Shown here: in pieces, positions 8,812-19,721 of the stretch
Layout: the number at the start of each line of letters is the position of its first letter
Position numbering within the stretch: position 1 is the stretch's first letter
Assembly (NCBI RefSeq): GCF_018101125.2
Contig: NZ_JAELVF020000001.1
Coordinates: 869,095 to 933,094, forward strand
Origin: Streptomyces tardus
Lineage (GTDB): Bacteria; Actinomycetota; Actinomycetes; Streptomycetales; Streptomycetaceae
Reading direction: 5' to 3'
Length of the DNA stretch: 64,000 nt
The notes under the pieces: generated by a model
The model's input: the letters and a program-made list of their open reading frames with translations, nothing else
The model's database searches: none
What the model was told of the DNA's origin: nothing
Made by a program: the position numbers and the translations under genes

Positions 8812-9901
8812 CCGGGGCCGGAGCAGCAGGCGAGGCCGGGGAGGCGGTGCCCTTCCCGGCCTCCCGCACGTCCGGATCCTCCGCCGGATCCACCCCGCCC
8901 GGGCCTGCCCCGCCCGGGCCCGCGTCGCGGCGTACGTCCGACGGGGGCACGGTGCCCGCGTCGCGGCCGGCCGCTTCGACCGCCTCCATGGCCCGCGCCG
9001 CCTCCGCGGTCTCGGCGGCTTCCTCCGCCTCCGCCTCCGCGCGCTCCCTGGCCAGCTGCGGGCCGGCCGTCGCCGTCCAGGCCGTGCAGAAGAGCGTCAG
9101 CTTCGCCATCAGGCTGATCCAGATCAGCAGGGCGATCGGAATGCCGAACGCCCCGTACATGCTCTTGGCCGCGACGCCGCTGAGGTAGCCGCCGAGCAGC
9201 AGCTTCAGCAGCTCGAAGCCGACCGCGCCCAGCAGCGCCGCCCGCCAGACCGAGCCGCGCTCGGGCCGTACGCCCGGCACCTCGGTCAGGACGTAGCGCA
9301 GCAGCAACATGTCGACCAGTACGGCGGCGAGCACCGGGGTGATCCGCAGCAGCCAGGTCACCGCCGCGGACTCCACTCCCAGCAGGTCGACGGCCCAGTC
9401 CACGGCGCTGACCGCGAACGCCGAACCAACGACCGACAGCACGCCGACGAGGCCGAGCCCGACCAGCACGAGCAGGTCCTTCACCTTGCCCGCGAGAAAA
9501 CCGACCTCCTCCTCGGGCAACTGCCAGACCTCGCGCAGGCACTCCCGCAGCGCCCGTACCCAGCCCAGACCGGTGAACAGCAGCAGCAGCGCCGCGACCG
9601 AACCGACGGCACCCGCGTTGTCCACGAAGCTCTGGATGTCGATCCGGTCCGAGATGCCGGGCACCTGGTCGCCCATCCACTGCTCCAGGCGTCCCATCCG
9701 GTCCTCGGTCAGCGTCGCGGCGCCCACCGCCGCCGCCAGGGCCAGCATCGGGAAGAGCGCGAGGAAGCTGGTGAAGGTCATCGCGGCGGCCAGCCGGGTC
9801 CAGTGCGTGGCCTCCAGACGCTCGTACGCGCGCCAGGGGTGGGTGCGCATCAGTCGAGCGAGATGGGGTCCGACCAGGGGAAGTCGCGTCAGCCAATCCA
9901 T
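8726..9901 (-). CDS. YihY/BrkB-family inner membrane protein
   Basis: 391-residue membrane protein with about six hydrophobic helices. It has the YihY/virulence-factor BrkB layout: an N-terminal amphipathic segment, the FTSFLALFPMLALAAAVG block, and a late SMYGAFGIPIALLIWI helix. Often annotated as a ribonuclease BN in error; its molecular role is not settled. The C-terminal 110 residues are Ala/Glu- then Pro/Ser-rich and cytoplasmic. Its start overlaps the end of the upstream 2'-5' RNA ligase-like gene by 13 bp, so the two are likely one operon. Its 3' end is antisense to the carboxypeptidase 3' end. Confidence 0.88.
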   Translation of the reverse strand: MDWLTRLPLVGPHLARLMRTHPWRAYERLEATHWTRLAAAMTFTSFLALFPMLALAAAVGAATLTEDRMGRLEQWMGDQVPGISDRIDIQSFVDNAGAVGSVAALLLLFTGLGWVRALRECLREVWQLPEEEVGFLAGKVKDLLVLVGLGLVGVLSVVGSAFAVSAVDWAVDLLGVESAAVTWLLRITPVLAAVLVDMLLLRYVLTEVPGVRPERGSVWRAALLGAVGFELLKLLLGGYLSGVAAKSMYGAFGIPIALLIWISLMAKLTLFCTAWTATAGPQLARERAEAEAEEAAETAEAARAMEAVEAAGRDAGTVPPSDVRRDAGPGGAGPGGVDPAEDPDVREAGKGTASPASPAAPAPVSPAGSSPDRSRRSGRAGEASDGERRSR

Positions 9902-10782
9902 GGCTGAGTGTCTACCCGATTCGCCGGCTCCCAGGGGTGAGCAACCTGCGCCGACGTGCCCGCGGGCGGGCGGGGCCCGCTCGCGGGCTTCACCGGCCCG
10001 CTCTGCGCGGGGACGCCACCGTGCATGCCTTCGCTAACGACGGCGCCCTGGGCGCCCGCGCCCGGCAGCGCGCCGCGGTGGCCGTCCTCGGAGGTCTCGG
10101 TGCGACCCGCCCCCGCGGTCGGCCGGGGGCGGCGCTTGCGGCGGTCCGCCCCGCTGGCACGGTTGGCCCGCTCGACGGTGGTCAGGCCGGCGGCGGCGTC
10201 GGGCTCGTCCGGAGTGGGACCGGTGTGCACCGCTCCCCGGCTCGCGGGCGCGTCGACCGCGTCGTGGAACCGGAACTCCCGCTGGAGCCGCCAGACTCCG
10301 TCGGCGCCCTGCTCGTAGAGGGCGAAGCCGGTCGCCGTCCAGGACGCCTCGAAATCGGCCAGCTCCTCGTACGCCTTGTCCATCGCCTCCTCGGCGATGC
10401 CGTGCGCGACGGTCACGTGCGGGTGGTACGGAAAGCTCAGCTCGCGGTCGAGCGGGCCGCCGGGGCTGCGCACCTGCTCCTGGAGCCAGGCGCACGCCGA
10501 GCCGCCCTCGACAACCTGGACGAAGACGACGGGCGACATGGGACGGAAGGTGTCCGTACCGGCGAGCCGCATCGAGAAGGAACGTCCCGCCTCGGCGATC
10601 GCCGACAGATGCGCCTCGATCCGGGAGCGCCCCTCGTCGTCCACCTCGGTCGGGGGCAGCAGGGTGACGTGGGTGGGGATGCCGTGCGCCGCGGTGTCGC
10701 CGTAGCTGACCCGCCGCTCCTGCAGCAGGCTGCCGTACGGCTCGGGAACGGCGATGGACACGCCGAGCGTGTGTGTCCCCAC
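9889..10782 (-). CDS. 2'-5' RNA ligase / cyclic phosphodiesterase superfamily protein
   Basis: 297-residue 2H phosphoesterase superfamily protein (LigT/ThpR-like), which acts on 2'-5' linkages or cyclic phosphates. Both diagnostic HxT motifs are visible: THVTLLPP in the first half and PHVTVAHG about 100 residues later. The last 100 or so residues are charged and low-complexity. I choose GTG at 10782 because AAGGGAG lies a few bases upstream; an ATG 34 codons earlier lacks such a site. Likely co-transcribed with yihY. Substrate unknown. Confidence 0.82.
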   Translation of the reverse strand: MGTHTLGVSIAVPEPYGSLLQERRVSYGDTAAHGIPTHVTLLPPTEVDDEGRSRIEAHLSAIAEAGRSFSMRLAGTDTFRPMSPVVFVQVVEGGSACAWLQEQVRSPGGPLDRELSFPYHPHVTVAHGIAEEAMDKAYEELADFEASWTATGFALYEQGADGVWRLQREFRFHDAVDAPASRGAVHTGPTPDEPDAAAGLTTVERANRASGADRRKRRPRPTAGAGRTETSEDGHRGALPGAGAQGAVVSEGMHGGVPAQSGPVKPASGPRPPAGTSAQVAHPWEPANRVDTQPWIG

Positions 10783-10951
10783 GGTGTCTCCCTTCTCGCT
10801 CCGGGTGCTGCGCCGGGGCCGGTCCTCTGCTGGCCAGTGTCCGCGATCGAGCGCCCCGGGGGGCACCGGTCGGTTGTGATTCACACGACGGTCACGCGAT
10901 TCCCGCCGCCGGGGTGCACGACCGGCACGCGTGACCGCGGGACCGCCCCTT

Positions 10952-10973
10952 CGCTCCCACCGCGGTGGGAGCG
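10952..10973 (-). terminator. hairpin terminator downstream of trpS
   Basis: Perfect 10-bp arms CGCTCCCACC and GGTGGGAGCG with a 2-base loop, starting 17 bp after the trpS stop. Actinobacterial terminators often lack a U tract. Confidence 0.65.
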
Positions 10974-10989
10974 CGCCGGGGCAGCGGGG

Positions 10990-12078
<1,089 letters not shown>

Positions 12079-12302
12079 TCAACCGGCCACCGTGCGGAGG
12101 CGGTTGGGCGACGGGGCGCGGACTCGGGGCGCGCGGGTTCGGTTCTCGCGCCGAGGTTCGGGGCGAATACGACATCCGGCACGACCCTCCGCCTCTGCGC
12201 CCTCCGATGGCCGGTACAACTCCCGCGCGGGGTGCCGCTCGGACGTCCGCGCACGGTAGAAAGAGCACACCGCCTGCACGCCTGACGAGTAGGAGCAACA
12301 CC

Positions 12303-13580
12303 ATGCGTTCGAACGGCACCGACGCCACCGTGTCGGGCTCCGCCGCCCAGGGAGCCACCGCTCCGCGCGGCACCACCGAACAGCTGATCGCCACCGCCGA
12401 CCAGCACAGCGCGCACAACTACCACCCGTTGCCGGTCGTCGTGGCCTCCGCCGAGGGCGCCTGGATGACCGACGTCGAGGACCGCCGCTATCTCGATCTG
12501 CTCGCCGGCTACTCGGCGCTCAACTTCGGCCACGGCCACCCCCGGCTGATCGCCACCGCCAAGGAGCAGTTGGACCGGCTGACGCTCACCTCGCGCGCCT
12601 TCCACCACGACCGGTTCGCGGAGTTCTGCACCCAGCTCGCGGAGCTGTGCGGCATGGAATCGGTGCTGCCGATGAACACCGGCGCCGAGGCCGTGGAGAC
12701 GGCGGTCAAGACCGCCCGCAAATGGGGCTACCAGGTCAAGGGCGTACCGGACGGCCGGGCGAAGATCATCGTCGCCTCCGGCAACTTCCACGGCCGCACC
12801 ACCACCGTGATCAGCTTCTCCACCGACGAGGACGCCCGGGCGAACTTCGGCCCGTACACCCCCGGCTTCGAGATCGTGCCCTACGGCGATCTGGCCGCGC
12901 TGGAGGCCGCGCTCGACGAGCACGGCGAGGACGTGGTCGCCGTCATGCTGGAGCCCATCCAGGGCGAGGCGGGCGTGCTGATCCCGCCGGCCGAGTACCT
13001 GCCGGGCGTACGGGAGTTGACGCGCGCGCGGAACGTGCTGTTCATCGCGGACGAGATCCAGTCGGGTCTGGGGCGCACGGGCCGTACGTTCGCCTGCGAG
13101 CACGAGGGCGTCGTGCCGGACATCTACCTGCTGGGCAAGGCGCTCGGCGGCGGTGTCGTGCCGGTCTCCGCCGTCGTCTCCTCGCGCGAGATCATGAGCG
13201 TCTACCGGCCCGGCGAGCACGGTTCCACCTTCGGCGGCAACCCCCTCGCCTGCGCGGTCGCGCTGGAGGTCGTGGCGATGCTGCGGTCCGGCGAATACCA
13301 GGAGCGGGCAAGGGAGTTGGGCGACCACCTCCACCGCGAGCTGCAACTGCTCACCGGCACGGGCAAGGTCGAGGCGGTACGGGTGCGCGGCCTGTGGGCA
13401 GGCGTGGACATCTCGCCGTCGTTCGGCACCGGCAGGGAGATCTCGGAGAAGCTGATGGCCCGGGGCGTCCTCGTCAAGGACACCCACGGCTCGACGATCC
13501 GGATCGCTCCCCCGCTGGTCATCAGCAAGGAGGACCTGGACTGGGGCCTCGACCAGCTGCGCGCGGTGCTGGCCGGCTGA
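12303..13580 (+). CDS. rocD: ornithine--oxo-acid aminotransferase
   Basis: 425-residue PLP-dependent class III aminotransferase converting ornithine plus 2-oxoglutarate to glutamate-5-semialdehyde plus glutamate. Family blocks are clear: NTGAEAVETAVK, GNFHGRT, LFIADEIQSGLGRTG and the PLP-lysine loop LLGKALGGG, then STFGGNPLAC. The opening region (YHPLPVV, WMTDVED) is typical of RocD. ATG start with AGGAG 7 bases upstream. The first 30 residues are Thr/Ala-rich and not conserved. Followed by a hairpin terminator. Confidence 0.93.
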   Translation: MRSNGTDATVSGSAAQGATAPRGTTEQLIATADQHSAHNYHPLPVVVASAEGAWMTDVEDRRYLDLLAGYSALNFGHGHPRLIATAKEQLDRLTLTSRAFHHDRFAEFCTQLAELCGMESVLPMNTGAEAVETAVKTARKWGYQVKGVPDGRAKIIVASGNFHGRTTTVISFSTDEDARANFGPYTPGFEIVPYGDLAALEAALDEHGEDVVAVMLEPIQGEAGVLIPPAEYLPGVRELTRARNVLFIADEIQSGLGRTGRTFACEHEGVVPDIYLLGKALGGGVVPVSAVVSSREIMSVYRPGEHGSTFGGNPLACAVALEVVAMLRSGEYQERARELGDHLHRELQLLTGTGKVEAVRVRGLWAGVDISPSFGTGREISEKLMARGVLVKDTHGSTIRIAPPLVISKEDLDWGLDQLRAVLAG

Positions 13581-13609
13581 ACCCGGCCCCCGTACGCCCT
13601 GTACGCCGG

Positions 13610-13641
13610 CGGGCTCCGCACCTCTTCGGGCGCGGAGCCCG
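13610..13641. terminator. bidirectional hairpin between rocD and a binding-protein gene
   Basis: Perfect 10-bp arms CGGGCTCCGC and GCGGAGCCCG with a 12-base loop, between two convergent genes. It can serve both strands. Confidence 0.6.
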
Positions 13642-13650
13642 TCGGGGCGC

Positions 13651-13684
13651 GGAGCCTGTCGGCGTACGGAGCCTGTCGGCGTAC
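13651..13684. repeat. 17-bp direct repeat, two copies
   Basis: Two adjacent perfect copies of GGAGCCTGTCGGCGTAC next to the rocD terminator, with a degenerate third copy inside the hairpin arm at about 13634. Probably slippage of terminator DNA. Confidence 0.8.
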
Positions 13685-13691
13685 GCGGCTG

Positions 13692-14810
13692 TCAGTTCTC
13701 CAGGTCCCAGAGCCAGCGGCTCCAGATGGCCTCGTTCTCCGCCGCCCATTTGGCGCCCGCGGCCTCCAACGACATGTCGTCGTCGGCGATCAGGCGTGCC
13801 ACCTCGTTCTGGTCCTCCTGGCCCCAGGTGAAGTTGCGCAGGAAGGCTGCCGCCTTGCCGCCGTTCCGGTCGAAGTCCGCGTTGTGGAACTTCTCCAGGT
13901 CTGTCTCCGGGTAGCCGCAGGCGACCTTCTCCGGATCGGCGTCGCAGCCGGTGTAGTGCTCGGGGAGCTTGACCTCGGCGAGCTCGACCTCGGACTCGAG
14001 CCAGTGCGGGGTCCACCAGTAGGTGAGGAAAGGTTTCTCGTCCTTGGCGGCCTCGCGCATGAACTCCAGCTGCTTGTCCTCACTGCCGAGGTGTTCTAGC
14101 TCCAGGTCGAGGCCGAGGTTGTCGATGATCGCCTGGTCGTGCGACTTGTAGGAGGGGTCGCCCTGGAGGAGCAGGCCCTTCCTGCGCTCGCCGTCGTCCG
14201 TGGCGCCCGGTCCTTCGGTGCTGGTGCTGCCGGGACCGCCGCTCTCGGGTTCGCCGGTGGCGGTGTCCTGCGGGCCGCCGTCGCCCGGGCCTTCGCTGTT
14301 CTCTTCGCCGCCGCCGTCGGCCGCGAAGAGTTCGGCCTTGTCGTTGAGCTTCTGCCAACGCGTCACATCGCGGTCGGAGTTGGCGAGATAGCGGGGCACG
14401 TACCAGCCGATCCGGCCCTTGATGCCCAACTCCCCGGCGGAGACGACGGACTTGCGCTTGCGCACATATGTGTCGCGGCGGCCGGGATGGTCCCAGTCCT
14501 CCAGCATGGCGTCCGCCTTGCCGGAGTCCAGCGCCTTCCAGGCCTGCGGGTCGGCCAGCTCCGTGATCTCGACGTCGTAGCCGAGCTCCTTCTTCAGGAT
14601 GTGGGCGGCAACCGCGACGTTGGCCTGGCCACCCACCCACTTCGAGGCGATGAGTGTGACCTTCTGACCGTCTTCGCTCTGTCCGCCGGAGGACGCGCCC
14701 GCCCCGCAGGCGGTGAGCGCCACCAGCACCAGGGCAGTCGTGCCCGCTGCCAGCGCGGTGCGCACGCGGGGTGCGCGAAAGGGCCTGTGCGAATCGCGTA
14801 TACCAGACAT
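13692..14810 (-). CDS. glycine betaine/proline-type substrate-binding lipoprotein (OpuAC-like)
   Basis: 372-residue binding protein of the OpuAC/ProX-like family. Basic N terminus, hydrophobic helix and lipobox LTAC, so a membrane-anchored lipoprotein. Family blocks include ASKWVGGQANVAVAAHIL, AWKALDSGKADAML and PFLTYWWTPHW; the acidic and Trp-rich segments fit quaternary-amine ligands. Compared with the paralog at 16984-17940 it carries an extra Gly/Glu/Ser/Pro-rich insertion of about 50 residues in the middle. No permease or ATPase is adjacent. Convergent with rocD. Confidence 0.87.
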   Translation of the reverse strand: MSGIRDSHRPFRAPRVRTALAAGTTALVLVALTACGAGASSGGQSEDGQKVTLIASKWVGGQANVAVAAHILKKELGYDVEITELADPQAWKALDSGKADAMLEDWDHPGRRDTYVRKRKSVVSAGELGIKGRIGWYVPRYLANSDRDVTRWQKLNDKAELFAADGGGEENSEGPGDGGPQDTATGEPESGGPGSTSTEGPGATDDGERRKGLLLQGDPSYKSHDQAIIDNLGLDLELEHLGSEDKQLEFMREAAKDEKPFLTYWWTPHWLESEVELAEVKLPEHYTGCDADPEKVACGYPETDLEKFHNADFDRNGGKAAAFLRNFTWGQEDQNEVARLIADDDMSLEAAGAKWAAENEAIWSRWLWDLEN

Positions 14811-14854
14811 AGGTGTAGTCACCCGGGAGTGAGGGGTTGGCGAGCCCGAAGACT

Positions 14855-16300
14855 TTAGCAGGGGAGTACGTCGCACAGGGCGTCCAGTGCCGACGGAAAA
14901 GCGCGGTCGGTGGGCGCTCCGTACCCGACCACGAGAGCGTCGCGCGGCAACGAGGGGTCGCCCGCGTCCGGCAGGAGCTCCGGATGGCGGTAGGGGCCGA
15001 GCCCTTCCAGTTCCACCTCGCGCCAACGGGCCGCCGTGACGACCGACTGCTCGGTGCCGGGCGGGAGTTGGACGACCGCGTGCAGTCCGGCGGCGATTCC
15101 GGAGACACGGCAGTCGGGTGCCCGGCGGCCCAGGGTGTCGACCAGCAGATCGCGCCGGCGCCGGTAGCGCAGGCGGGCGGCGCGCACATGACGGTCGTAG
15201 CCGCCCGTCTCCAGCAGGTCGGCGAGGGTGAGTTGGTCGAGCACGGAGGAGCGGGACTCGCGTTTGACGGCGCGCACCGCGTCGAGCAGCCGGCGCGGTA
15301 CGGCCATCCAGGAGAGCCGCAGGCCCGGCGCGAGCGCCTTGCTGGCCGTACCGAGGTAGACCACCCGGTCGGGGTCCAACCCCTGTACGGCGCCGACCGG
15401 TTGGCGGTCGTAGCGGAACTCGCCGTCGTAGTCGTCCTCCAGTACGAGTCCGCCGTCGGCACGCGCCCAGTCCACCACCGCGGACCGGCGGCTCGGGTGC
15501 AGTGCGGCGCCGGTGGGGAACTGGTGGGCCGGGGTCAGCAGCACCGCCTTCGCGTCGGCGTGCGCCAACTCCCCCACTCGGGCGCCGTGTTGGTCGACAG
15601 GGAGCGGACGGGTGCGGACACCCCCGCGTTCCAGCGCCTCCCGGTGCAGCCACAGCCCGTACGCCTCCACGGCGATCGGTCCGGCGATCAACTCGCCCAG
15701 CACGCCCAGCACTTCGGAGAATCCGGCGCACACCACCACGCACTCCGCCTCGGTGCGCACACCTCGCACCCGGGAGAGATAGCCGGCCAGCGCACGGCGC
15801 AGCTCCGGCCTGCCGAGCGGGTCGCCGTAGGCGAGGGAGCCGGCCGGGGCGGCGGAGACGGCCCGGCGGGCGGCGGCGAGCCACGCCGCGCGGGGGAAGG
15901 ACGACACGTCGGGGCGGCCCGGACGCAGATCGTGCCGCCCGACCGGAGCGGGTGCGGGCCGCCCGCGGTCCACCGGCTTCAGCGGCACCGGAGCGGCGCT
16001 CGCCCCGTGCCGCTCGGCGACGCGGGTGGCCGCGCCCTGCCGCGCGGTCAGCCACCCCTCGGCGACGAGGTCCCCGTACGCGTCCACGACCGTGTTGCGG
16101 GCGATTCCAAGGTCGGCGGCCAGATGCCGGGAGGAGGGCAGTCGGGTGCCGGGGGGCAGCCGTCCGCCGCGCACGGCCTCGCGCAGGGAACGGGTGAGGC
16201 CGGCTCGCAGCCCGCCCTCGCCGTCCAGATCGAGGTGCAGGTCCACTCCGAGCCCCGAAGTGGCCCGCCCGGCAGCGTGACTGGCCCGTTTTTCCCGCAC
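14855..16300 (-). CDS. MocR/PdxR-family regulator (GntR DNA-binding plus aminotransferase fold)
   Basis: Up to 481 residues. N-terminal winged helix of GntR type (about 28-95, with LPSSRHLAADLGIARNTV) joined to a class I aminotransferase-like domain with the PLP lysine Lys321 in GTASKAL and the DDYDGEFRY block. MocR proteins sense PLP or aminated ligands and regulate a divergent neighbour. Here that neighbour starts only 47 bp away (or 101 bp if the in-frame GTG at 16246 is the true start, which matches the conserved beginning better). Likely target: the carboxymuconolactone decarboxylase-like gene at 16348. Flanked by two betaine-type binding proteins. Confidence 0.88.
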   Translation of the reverse strand: MREKRASHAAGRATSGLGVDLHLDLDGEGGLRAGLTRSLREAVRGGRLPPGTRLPSSRHLAADLGIARNTVVDAYGDLVAEGWLTARQGAATRVAERHGASAAPVPLKPVDRGRPAPAPVGRHDLRPGRPDVSSFPRAAWLAAARRAVSAAPAGSLAYGDPLGRPELRRALAGYLSRVRGVRTEAECVVVCAGFSEVLGVLGELIAGPIAVEAYGLWLHREALERGGVRTRPLPVDQHGARVGELAHADAKAVLLTPAHQFPTGAALHPSRRSAVVDWARADGGLVLEDDYDGEFRYDRQPVGAVQGLDPDRVVYLGTASKALAPGLRLSWMAVPRRLLDAVRAVKRESRSSVLDQLTLADLLETGGYDRHVRAARLRYRRRRDLLVDTLGRRAPDCRVSGIAAGLHAVVQLPPGTEQSVVTAARWREVELEGLGPYRHPELLPDAGDPSLPRDALVVGYGAPTDRAFPSALDALCDVLPC

Positions 16301-16303
16301 GGA

Positions 16304-16313
16304 AGTGGACCAT
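16304..16313. promoter_or_regulatory. possible MocR operator in the divergent intergenic region
   Basis: AGTGGACC lies at 16304-16311 between the divergent genes, and the same 8 bases occur inverted at 16241-16248, just at the alternative MocR start. MocR regulators usually bind short TGGxCC-like sites between divergent genes. Binding is inferred only. Confidence 0.35.
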
Positions 16314-16347
16314 ACCGGCCGTCTCCACGCGCACTAGCGTCGACGTC

Positions 16348-16806
16348 ATGACCACACACCAGCACGGCCCCAGGATGGACTTCTTCGCCCACGCACCGAA
16401 GTTCTACAAGGCGATGGTGGCGCTGGACACAGCCGCCGGAGCAGGGCTCGACCCCGCGCTCAAGGAACTCGTGAAGATCCGCGCCTCCCAGCTCAACCAC
16501 TGCGCCTACTGCCTCGACATGCATGTGCGGGACGCCCGTTCGCAGGGCGAGCGCGAGGAGCGCGTCCACCTGCTGAGCGCCTGGGAGGAGGCCGGGACGC
16601 TCTACACCGAACGGGAGCAGGCCGCGCTGGAGCTGACCGAGGCGATCACGGTGCTGACCGACGGATTCGTACCCGACGAGGTGTACAAGCGGGCGGCGAT
16701 CCACTTCGAGGAGGGTGAACTGGCCCAGGTGATCGCGCTGATCATCACGATCAACAGCTGGAACCGGATCGCCGTCACCACCCGCAAGACCCCGGCCCTG
16801 GGCTGA
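16348..16806 (+). CDS. carboxymuconolactone decarboxylase / AhpD-like protein
   Basis: 152-residue all-helical protein of the CMD/AhpD superfamily. The redox motif is intact: Cys52 and Cys55 in HCAYCLDMH, with His59 nearby, as in AhpD-type alkylhydroperoxidases. Many such proteins have peroxidase activity; the physiological substrate here is unknown. No Shine-Dalgarno is evident before the ATG, and a TAGCGT -10-like element sits about 12 bases upstream, so the mRNA may be leaderless. Divergent from, and probably controlled by, the MocR regulator. Confidence 0.85.
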   Translation: MTTHQHGPRMDFFAHAPKFYKAMVALDTAAGAGLDPALKELVKIRASQLNHCAYCLDMHVRDARSQGEREERVHLLSAWEEAGTLYTEREQAALELTEAITVLTDGFVPDEVYKRAAIHFEEGELAQVIALIITINSWNRIAVTTRKTPALG

Positions 16807-16983
16807 ACCGGCCCCGCGGGCAGGGGAGTTCGGCCCGCTCCCGGCGGTGCGCGGCGGCGGACGGGGAACGCCGCGCACCGCGCCGCACCGAACCGCACGC
16901 ACGCACCGCGCCGCACCCGCCGACCGCGCCGGCCCCGGGAGGCATTCGCGGCGCGCCGCGGGCGGTGAACTCGCCTGCCGGGC

Positions 16984-17940
16984 TCAGGACCTGGGCAGCC
17001 AGGGCCGCCAGGTCCCGCGGTTGTCCTCCACCCAGCGGGCTGCGGCCTCGGGGCCCTTGAGTCCGTCCGAGGCCATCATCTTGGCGACCCGGTTCTGGTC
17101 GTCGTTGGACCACCGGAAGTTGCGCAGCAGCTCCGCCGCGGGCCCGCCGTACTGCTCGAAGTCCGCGTTGAAGAACTTCTGCAGCGGCGTGTTGAAGTAC
17201 GCGCAGTCGGTGAACTCCACCGGGTCGTTGCAGCCCTCGGTGTACTCCGGCAACTCGACCTCGACCAGCTCCAGTTCGAGGTTCTTCCAGTGCGGTTCCT
17301 GCCAGTAGGTCAGGAACGGCTCCTCGGCCTCGTAGTGCTGTTCCAGCGTGGCGACAAGCTCCTCCTCGTCGTCAGCCGGCTGGATCACGTACTCCAGGTC
17401 GAGGTTCTTGACCAGGTGCTTGTCGTAGGAGGTCCAGTTCTTCTCGGCGCCGATCAGCCGGCCTTTGTCGCCGGTGCCGGGCGCCCCGAACTCCTCGGTG
17501 TAGTCGTTGAGGTTCTCCCAGTCGACGACGTCCGGGTTGCTGTCGGCGAAGTACTTCGGCACGAACCAGCCGATGCGGCCGGTAACCCCCAGGTCGCCGC
17601 CCTCGACGACGGTGCCGGCCCTGTCGATGTACGCGTCCTCCTTGGCCTGGTTGCCGAGCCAGTCCTCCAGGAAGGCGTGCACCTTGCCGGCGTTCATCGC
17701 GTCCCACGCCTCGCGGGTCTCCATCTCCACGACCTCGACGGTGACGTCGAGCTCCTCGCGGAGCAGATGCGCCGCCACCTGGCCGTTGGCCCGGGCTCCG
17801 GCCCACGGGGCGACGGCGATGACCACCTTGTCGTAGTCGGCGCCGTCCTTCTCCTTCTTCCCGTCGGTGCACCCGCCCAGCAGCAGGGCCGCAACGACCG
17901 CCACCGCGCCGCCTGTTCGTATCCGCCGGTCGGCTCTCAT
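16984..17940 (-). CDS. glycine betaine-type substrate-binding lipoprotein, paralog
   Basis: 318-residue OpuAC-like binding protein with lipobox LGGC near residue 28. Contains the same order of blocks as the protein at 13692-14810: APWAGARANGQVAAHLL, AWDAMNAGKVHAFLEDW and PFLTYWQEPHW. It lacks the long low-complexity insertion of that paralog. ATG at 17940 has GAGGAG about 11 bases upstream; an in-frame GTG at 17952 overlaps that site and is less likely. No transporter subunits adjoin it. Confidence 0.87.
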   Translation of the reverse strand: MRADRRIRTGGAVAVVAALLLGGCTDGKKEKDGADYDKVVIAVAPWAGARANGQVAAHLLREELDVTVEVVEMETREAWDAMNAGKVHAFLEDWLGNQAKEDAYIDRAGTVVEGGDLGVTGRIGWFVPKYFADSNPDVVDWENLNDYTEEFGAPGTGDKGRLIGAEKNWTSYDKHLVKNLDLEYVIQPADDEEELVATLEQHYEAEEPFLTYWQEPHWKNLELELVEVELPEYTEGCNDPVEFTDCAYFNTPLQKFFNADFEQYGGPAAELLRNFRWSNDDQNRVAKMMASDGLKGPEAAARWVEDNRGTWRPWLPRS

Positions 17941-18140
17941 CCGGTTCGTCACTCCTCGGCTCCCCCGGCCGTCCCTCGCAGGACAGCGCTCACGTCTGGC
18001 CCCGGTTCACCGTGCGTACCGGAGACCTTTCAGTGTGCGCCAGAACTGGCGTACGGGGCAGCCCTGTTGACGCTCGCGACCGGATCGTGAAGGTCGGGAT
18101 CAGACGGCCGCGGAGGACGCCCAGGGGCCGCGGACAGCGA

Positions 18141-18195
18141 ACGGCGGTGACCTGCTCCCGCCGGCAGGGCCGGAGGAAGGACGGGTCACCGCCGT
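18141..18195 (-). terminator. possible terminator downstream of mdh
   Basis: 12-bp perfect arms ACGGCGGTGACC (18141-18152) and GGTCACCGCCGT (18184-18195) with a 31-base loop that can itself pair, beginning 39 bp beyond the mdh stop. Confidence 0.45.
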
Positions 18196-18233
18196 GTGTC
18201 GCCGCTTCGGCCCGAGTGGGCCGGCCGCTCCGA

Positions 18234-19352
<1,119 letters not shown>

Positions 19353-19429
19353 TCACGACCGGCGCTTGCCGGCATGCCCTGCGATGGATTCCACGCCGTC
19401 GGGGCAGGACCGAACCGGTTCCTACGCCC

Positions 19430-19467
19430 GGCAGCCGCCTGCCAAGGAGGGGGAGCAGGCGGCTGCC
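19430..19467. other. 12-bp-arm hairpin with AAGGAGGGGGAG loop
   Basis: Perfect arms GGCAGCCGCCTG (19430-19441) and CAGGCGGCTGCC (19456-19467) enclose a 14-base loop containing AAGGAGGGGGAG, a strong ribosome-site-like purine run, and an ATG follows at 19468. Could be a terminator, a structured leader or part of an sRNA. Confidence 0.45.
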
Positions 19468-19664
19468 ATGGCGTGGGTGCCGCACCCGTGGGGGGTGTTA
19501 TGCACATGCCCAGCCCATGGGGTTCCATGCGTGCCAACTCCGCGATCTCCCTCGAAACAGTGATTCCCGAGCCATCGCCAACTCCCAGAGGAGAGCCGGA
19601 ACTTGCAGGTCGACGCAGGTGCCGCGAGATCCCGCGGCGCCGACCCGGGCCACGCCGACGCACG

Positions 19665-19699
19665 GCGAAGCGGCCCGGAGAGGCTCCGGGCCGCTTCGC
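19665..19699 (-). terminator. strong terminator of the XRE-DUF2690 gene
   Basis: Perfect 16-bp arms GCGAAGCGGCCCGGAG and CTCCGGGCCGCTTCGC with a 3-base loop, 23 bp after the stop on the minus strand. Confidence 0.8.
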
Positions 19700-19721
19700 A
19701 CATTCATTCACCGTCGTCGCG

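Noticed and set aside
8726..9901. Ribonuclease BN
   Set aside because: Old misannotation of the YihY family; no nuclease motif present.
19468..19563. 31-codon frame after the hairpin in the mdh/XRE gap
   Set aside because: Weak GC at third positions, no known family; the ribosome-like purine run is buried in a hairpin loop. Not called a gene.
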